From the NCBI GenBank assembly GCA_002633005.1, contig NMRA01000005.1, positions 65,413-129,412 of the forward strand: a DNA stretch of 64,000 nt, read 5' to 3'. The notes beneath the pieces are model-generated. The model saw nothing but the letters and a program-made list of their open reading frames with translations. It did no database searches and was not told the origin of the DNA. The translations under genes were made by a program, and so were the position numbers. The stretch is from Phoronis australis. Taxonomy: Eukaryota > Phoronida > Phoronidae. This document shows, piece by piece, positions 58,801-64,000 of the stretch (position 1 is the stretch's first letter; the number at the start of each line of letters is the position of its first letter).

Positions 58801-59935
58801 CTCTTATGAAGTCCCGTATCCCATGCTCTTCTCACTGGTCGTCACGAATAGATATCCCTTCGTGAATTGCCTCAAAGTTCCATACTATCAATTACAAATA
58901 TGCATAAAGTCTTAAAAGGCGACACTTAATGAAAATTGCGCGATGTGCGTGTCTCTAGATTTTATTTTGTGTTGCCATGTGGTTACCCAACATATCAATG
59001 TTGTTTTCTTCACCTGCCAAGGTTTTATTTACAAGTTATCGTATGCTCGAAAATCGCTTATCTTGTAAGAAACAGACAATAATTCAGTGAAATTTGATGC
59101 ACGAAACGGTGCATTCTGGTGATTATTGCCAATATAATTTAACCATCCACGCAATTTTGGTAAATTTTGATGTTGTATCATGAACTTCTGGCAGCTCAAT
59201 ACCACTTGTTCGCCCAGGGAGATTAGGGAGGTACTCGAAACTCAGGTACCCTGTTTGAAGAATGCAGTGAACCAGTGACCCCGAAGACGCCGTACTCTTT
59301 CTAAGTGTACCCCTTCACAGCACGACCGATAAAGTGAACTTTACCCAAACGGGACATTAATAAAGTGAACCTTGACCTTAGGGCTCATTTCCACTCTAGG
59401 AAATAGACGAAACTATACTCGAAGTTTCAGACACGATATTACATCTCCTCATTCAGAGATTGTGCAGCCCTCGGTAGGGATGTCCTGTATTTTTATCCTC
59501 CAATAAAGAATGAGTTTGGCGGTACAATCATGTTGTTAATGGAATCCCTAAACTGAAAGTCATAAAACAACACTCCGCAAAGCTCAAAATAATGTAATAC
59601 GCGAAATCGCATAACACGCTCTAGACTAAAAAGTTGCATTTTATCATGAAAATTTGGTGAAGTTTCCGGTGGCTGTCTTCACGAGGTTTGCCCCCACACA
59701 ACAAAGTCCGCACGCAGACAGCGGTGCGATTGGTGACAACCACGGAAGGCTGAAGTGATCGTGGCGATAAAGAGGAGACTGACTGCCGGACGAAGATTGC
59801 GAATTAATTTGCGGTCCTCTAACACCATTTTTCCCTATAGAACAGCCCACTACTCCGACGGTTCACCGAAAATTTCGGACCCGGAATTTCTATTATAAAC
59901 ACTATGGTTAATAAACGCAATGGTGTACCTACACT
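58801..59935. other. No gene seen
   Basis: Short ORFs only. Nothing recognised. Confidence 0.4.
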
Positions 59936-59939
59936 CTTT

Positions 59940-60260
59940 CACAGTGGAATGTTGTTTATCATGGCAATTTATTGGTTAAAGTAATGGAACCAGAGTCATA
60001 GTATTCAGCCATTCCCAATGGTTGAAATTTGGGACCCCTTGTAGTTTACTGTTACGGCGTAGTATGGCCGCTACCCTTGACTTGAATAGTTACAATTTAT
60101 TAAAACGGGCAGTGGTGGAAGTAAAAAAAAACAGAGGAACCCCGATTCCGCAGCTAGGCCCAAACAAGTGCAATGCATAAAGAAGGCGTGTGGAAGTAGT
60201 AGTGGCGATGTGATCGATAAACTTCCGACAAAGCGCATTGATGCCCTGTTGTGTATCTTA
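59940..60260 (-). repeat. Dispersed repeat, inverted partner of 49350-49678
   Basis: On the minus strand: CTTCCACCACTGCCCGTTTT with AATAAATTG, CAACCATTGGGAATGGC, and CATTACTTTAACCAATAAAT. Homology reaches GTCGGAAG…ATCACATCGCCAC at about 60200-60250. Confidence 0.7.
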
Positions 60261-60264
60261 CTTT

Positions 60265-61050
60265 GTCAAATAAAGTAGACACTCCATGAACTACGCAGTG
60301 AAACGAACAGAATTGAACTGAACACTGAACTGATTTATTCTACATATCATCACAATATATATACACACAACTACATAACAACATATGATGGGTTACCTAT
60401 GACACACTTCCTGTACTAGGAATCGCATGACATAATACCAANGGGCCACTTTTCACTATAAGTTGGGCTGTGTCAGAGGGTATGGTCAAGGAGAGTAGTA
60501 GTATCGGATACTTGGTATGACGTACCTACAGAAAACAATGTCCTGTACCGTACCAATGCAATGTTTGGATCATATTCCATGCTTGTGCGAAATTAGGCTC
60601 TAGCACAACCTTATGATATGAATACGAAAAGCAATACGGATTTTCACTTTATAAAGAAGTTGTATTAATGAATTGTCATCGACAACACTTTCACCAAAAC
60701 TATGCCGATCGCACCGTGAAACAACGCAACAGAAATTTCATCCACTACGCATCAGCCCCACTCCCTAAGCCAGTCTTCACTAAATGGACACCAAATACTG
60801 TATTCTATGCATGCTGACCATATCCGCCTCAGAAGGCATTCAGTAGTGAACTTCTGAAATAGTAAACCCTCGGACTAACGAACCTTGGCGGAGTAGTTAC
60901 GTATAACCCCTACGGGCATGTTTATGAAGTGACACTAGCTCAGAACTGTCTCTCCATTAAAGCTCACCGTTCCTACGTCAATGTTGCCATTGTGTGCAAC
61001 GGGATGGCCAAGCCGGAAAAATTCATATTACCTAAACAACGTACAATATA
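60265..61050. other. No gene seen
   Basis: Unresolved base at 60442. No ORF or repeat recognised. Confidence 0.4.
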
Positions 61051-61324
61051 ATTTTCCCATACGAAAAAATCTATAGGATCCTATAGGAATTCCTATAGAA
61101 ATATCGATTTCCTATATGATTCCTAGGACCAATATTTCCTATAGGAAATTTGGATCCTATAAGAATTCCTCAGGAATATTGATTTCCTATAGGATCAAGA
61201 TTTCCTGTAGGAATTCCTACACGAAATGTCCTATAGGAAAATGGTTAGAAATTTGAGTTCAGTTATCCTAAAAGGATACAGTAAGGTGTAAGTGATTAAA
61301 ATTCCCTTCGTCACTGCATTGTTA

Positions 61325-61592
61325 ACGCCAAATAAACTAGACAACGAGTTGTAAGTTTAACGCCATAGTACCTGGGAATCTTATTAGCGCTGTGTTTACT
61401 ATTTTTGTTTTCTACTACCCGTTCTTAGTGTAAGTTTACCTCATTTTCTGTGATAGAAGAGGCAATCACGCCATTGCATTGTTATTCGTACTACTGTGTT
61501 TGGTGGGACCCCTTCGGGTTCCGCCTCTTTGTATTGTCGGCTGCGAATTAAATTCGTTGAACTTACAACTCATTGTCTAGTTTATCTGGCGC
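61325..61592. mobile_element. Nested MITE with TTA duplication
   Basis: Left ACGCCAAATAAACTAGACAA and onward to GAGTTGTAAGTTTAA; the right end reads the same inverted (GCGCCAGATAAACTAGACAA), about 36 bp in all. It is flanked by TTA at 61322-61324 and 61593-61595. A TWA 3-bp duplication is typical of PIF/Harbinger elements, which is my tentative class. Confidence 0.7.
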
Positions 61593-61839
61593 TTAGTAAT
61601 CAATTTTTCAAAACTTCCGTTCATGACAGTCCTCTATATGTTGCTTGATTTTTATATGGATGGTGAACACACGGAATTAACTTGAGTTCATTCAATAATT
61701 ACTTCAATTAGAATTGTTATTTAGCCTACTTTTTCTGTTGCATACTTATTAAAACCTATATGAACCCACAGGACATCTTATAAGATATCAACTTCTCATA
61801 GAATCCTATTGGACTTCCTCTAGGATCCCATTGAACTTC

Positions 61840-62077
61840 CAGAGGCGGATCTACAGGGGGGGTTCAGGGGGTTTAAACCCCCCCCCTCGGGACAGGATCA
61901 AAAATAAAAACTGGAAAGAAAATCGCCAGAAAAACGAAATTAGCTACTAAAAATCCCCAAAAATCTTACACGGGAGGAGGGAAACAATCTCGTGACCTTC
62001 CTTCTCCTCGGCGCTACGCGCCTCGGATTCTTTCGAATCCTAAACCCCCCCTTACTGAAATCGTAGATCTGCCACTG
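61840..62077. mobile_element. Nested G-rich MITE, 5-bp duplication ACTTC
   Basis: CAGAGGCGGATCTACAGGGG at the left and, inverted, CAGTGGCAGATCTACGAT at the right. Duplicated ACTTC at 61835-61839 and 62078-62082. The target is a TTGAACTTCCTATAGAATCC unit of the surrounding array. Same family as 48887-49166. Confidence 0.75.
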
Positions 62078-62279
62078 ACTTCCTATAGAATCCTTTTGAA
62101 TTTCATGCAAAATTCTATTGAACTTCCCTTAGAATCCCATTGAAATTCAGTAGGATTCCATAGGAAGTTCAATAGGATTCTACATGAACTTCCTATAGAA
62201 TCCTATTGAACTTCCTGTAGATGAAATTCTTTTCAAACATAACATGAAAGGGTAAACTATATAGCTTTCATTATAGCTG

Positions 62280-62480
62280 TTTCATTTCTGGTGATGTAAA
62301 ATATAATGTTGTGTCTAAACTTCTAAGGGAACGTTTTGATTATGTGTATGGCTTAGTGCCTCAAATGGACAGTTTCTCAACTGGACAACAAGTGTTACTG
62401 AACGGCGATTCAATGAACAGTTATCTTTACAGCAATTAAACACTCGACATAAGCTCACAGCTCTGACTAGCTATCAGAGA
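62280..62480 (+). pseudogene. Faint coding remnant
   Basis: One frame reads LLRERFDYVYGLVPQMDSFS. A shifted frame then reads TERRFNEQLSLQQLNTRHKL. This suggests a frameshifted former ORF inside the CCTATAGGA element. Family not recognised; may be chance. Confidence 0.2.
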
Positions 62481-62997
62481 ACAACATATAAAAGCCTATA
62501 GTATTCAGCATTTAAATATTAATTTACTTTAACATGTTTTGAAAAAGAAAGAACACACAAGTCTCTTGTAGCCCCAGTTTAATGCATCCATTTCTAACAT
62601 AGATAGATATCCTGATTGTAGACCTTGTTCAAGAACAGAGTAGACTGCTGTACAGTTGAACGTTTCCAAAGAGTTTCTTTTGTTGAGAACATTGTTGTTT
62701 TTTGTATTATTTATGCATAGGAAATGTTATGATGGGATTTCTTAAGTCTTATAAGAATTCCTATACGATATCCTAAAGGATTTCTATAAGAGTTCCCATA
62801 CGATCCAATAGAAAATCCAATAGGATCCTATTGGATTTCCTATAGGATCCAATAAAAATCCTATAGGAATGCTATAAGATATTGGGCCAAAATTCAATTG
62901 GATTCCTATTGGATGTCCTATAGGAATTCAATAGGAAATCGTATTGGAATTTTTCGTAAGGGTTAAAGTGCCTATTGTTGCACTGTACCTAGCCTTG

Positions 62998-63075
62998 GTT
63001 CAAAGCTGTATACTAAATTTACAGCTTGTATTTTGACGATAGTCTTCATACAGCTAGCTGGCTGGCTACACTGTA
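62998..63075 (+). repeat. CAAAGCTGTATA repeat, partner at 36895-36990
   Basis: CAAAGCTGTATACTAAATTT, then GTATTTTGACGATAGTCTTC and CAGCTAGCTGGCTGGCTAC, matches 36895-36990 in order and orientation. Confidence 0.7.
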
Positions 63076-63569
63076 CCATGTTGTTCTGATCTCAGATGTC
63101 TGTCTGAGTTCTGAGTGTTTTTAATCTGGCCTGTGAAATTCTGTTTCATAGCACTTATTTTTTTTTGCTTTTTGTAGATTTAATACCATATTGCTGAATC
63201 TCGTGTTTGAAACATATGTATTATGTAGGTATGTGTGTGTGTAGGGACATATGGAAAAGAGAGGTGTTTTTCATTTTACAACAGTCCCTGGGAGTTTATA
63301 GAAAGGTGTGCACGTTTGTTAATATTAAAACCATAGCAACTGTTTAAACCAAATTAAGAGTCTTTAGGAGCCTACCAATGAGTACGTTATAAGTCTTTAG
63401 GTCATGACATGCTTAAAGAATTAAGATATAATAAGCGAAATTGGTAAATTCAAAATCTCTTGGTAGAGGACCTGTGTGTGATGTGAAGTGGATATCATCA
63501 TGTATGGTACATGTAATTTAACGTTGTATTACACAGAAGTTGGATGATATTATTACAGTATTCCGTGAC

Positions 63570-63895
63570 AAGCCCTGTCACCATTTCTATGTTCCTGCAT
63601 AGTACAGCTAAAATTCTGTGATGTGATTACAAACAATCTTATAGAATACAGACACCAGTTTCTAACCGGCCAAAAACACATTATGGTTTTACACTTTAAA
63701 CACAATCTAACAGCCTTCATGATGCAATTATATGGACAAAAAATTTGCACTGAGTGGAAAACTTGGGCTCAAGTTCCTCAACATGCAGAACCAAATGGAG
63801 ACTACGTCCATCATGCCCTTAGTAAGAGTTTCACCAGTGTTTTTTCTAATAATAGGCATCCGAGTGCAGACTTTTTTAATTTTAGTAAATATTAG
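63570..63895 (+). CDS. Unrecognised ORF near window edge
   Basis: Open from after a TGA near 63567 to TAG at 63893-63895, about 108 codons. It includes FLTGQKHIMVLHFKHNLTAF and HAEPNGDYVHHALSKSF. No ATG is needed if it is an internal part of a gene. Past the stop a coding-like reading continues in another frame (NFIDPVNDAVFSFSQLG) to the end of the window. It is probably a decayed or spliced gene continuing beyond 64000. No domain recognised. Confidence 0.3.
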
Positions 63896-64000
63896 TTATG
63901 TCTGGATATGAATTTTATTGATCCTGTTAATGATGCTGTTTTCTCTTTCTCTCAACTTGGCAGCTATTTCAGTCTGAAACGACAAAAGAAAGAATATTTA

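Larger units (their letters stand above)
61056..62962. mobile_element. Composite element of CCTATAGGA palindromic motifs
   Basis: The ends are CCCATACGAAAAAATC (61056) and, inverted from 62962, CCCTTACGAAAAATTCC. Inside both ends and in the middle (61068-61235, 61770-61840, 62077-62225, 62745-62945) lie dozens of variants of TCCTATAGGA and TCCTATTGGA, with AATTC or GAT spacers. The interior holds two smaller complete elements (61325-61592, 61840-62077) and a faint coding remnant near 62280-62480. No transposase is recognised and a target duplication is not evident. The order of insertions is inner elements after the host. Confidence 0.6.

Overview
This window is eukaryotic, from an animal with large introns and a repeat-rich genome. 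It is AT-rich, has GT-AG introns, carries many transposon remnants, and has isolated draft-assembly N bases at 4355, 45102, 54767 and 60442. I favour a marine invertebrate, possibly a non-vertebrate deuterostome. The reasons are an intronless leucine-rich-repeat plus immunoglobulin receptor of a type abundant in such genomes, THAP-bearing TTAA transposons, and tRNA-derived SINEs. The species is not determined.

Two host genes are clear. (1) On the plus strand, about 14.8-27.2 kb, is a ten-exon gene for mitochondrial short/branched-chain acyl-CoA dehydrogenase (ACADSB-like). All joints keep frame and the active-site Glu is present. The mitochondrial presequence exon is upstream; a candidate lies at 12983-13061. 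(2) At 50924-53728 is a single-exon 934-residue cell-surface protein with an LRR array, LRR C-terminal cap, one Ig-like domain, one membrane span and a short tail.

The rest is mostly mobile and repeated DNA. 0-5.9 kb: a satellite-like element with terminal inverted repeats (copy 1 of 3) and a duplicated dispersed repeat. 7.7-8.5 kb: a broken minus-strand coding region with Ulp1-type cysteine protease features. 9.9-12.9 kb: THAP zinc-finger remnants, including a complete-ended Kolobok-like element with TTAA target duplications. 13.8-14.0 kb: a cluster of CACGTTTGACACG hairpins. 14.9-27 kb: ACADSB introns holding SINEs, small palindromic MITEs and copy 2 of the satellite element. 27.4-29.1 kb: a second TTAA element just after the ACADSB stop. 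30-32.9 kb: a dispersed repeat and copy 3. 35.7-36.4 kb: a 5'-truncated LINE tail. 36.4-43.3 kb: hairpins, a 17-bp tandem array and inverted repeats. 43.4-46.6 kb: two unrecognised broken coding regions. 48.9-49.7 kb and 59.9-60.3 kb: MITE and dispersed repeats flanking the LRR-Ig gene. 61.1-63.0 kb: an unusual element built of CCTATAGGA motifs, with two smaller elements nested inside it. 63.6-64 kb: an unrecognised ORF near the window edge.

The two host genes have no evident functional link. The transposon fragments are mostly inactive. All identifications come from reading translated sequence and remembered family motifs; no search was run.
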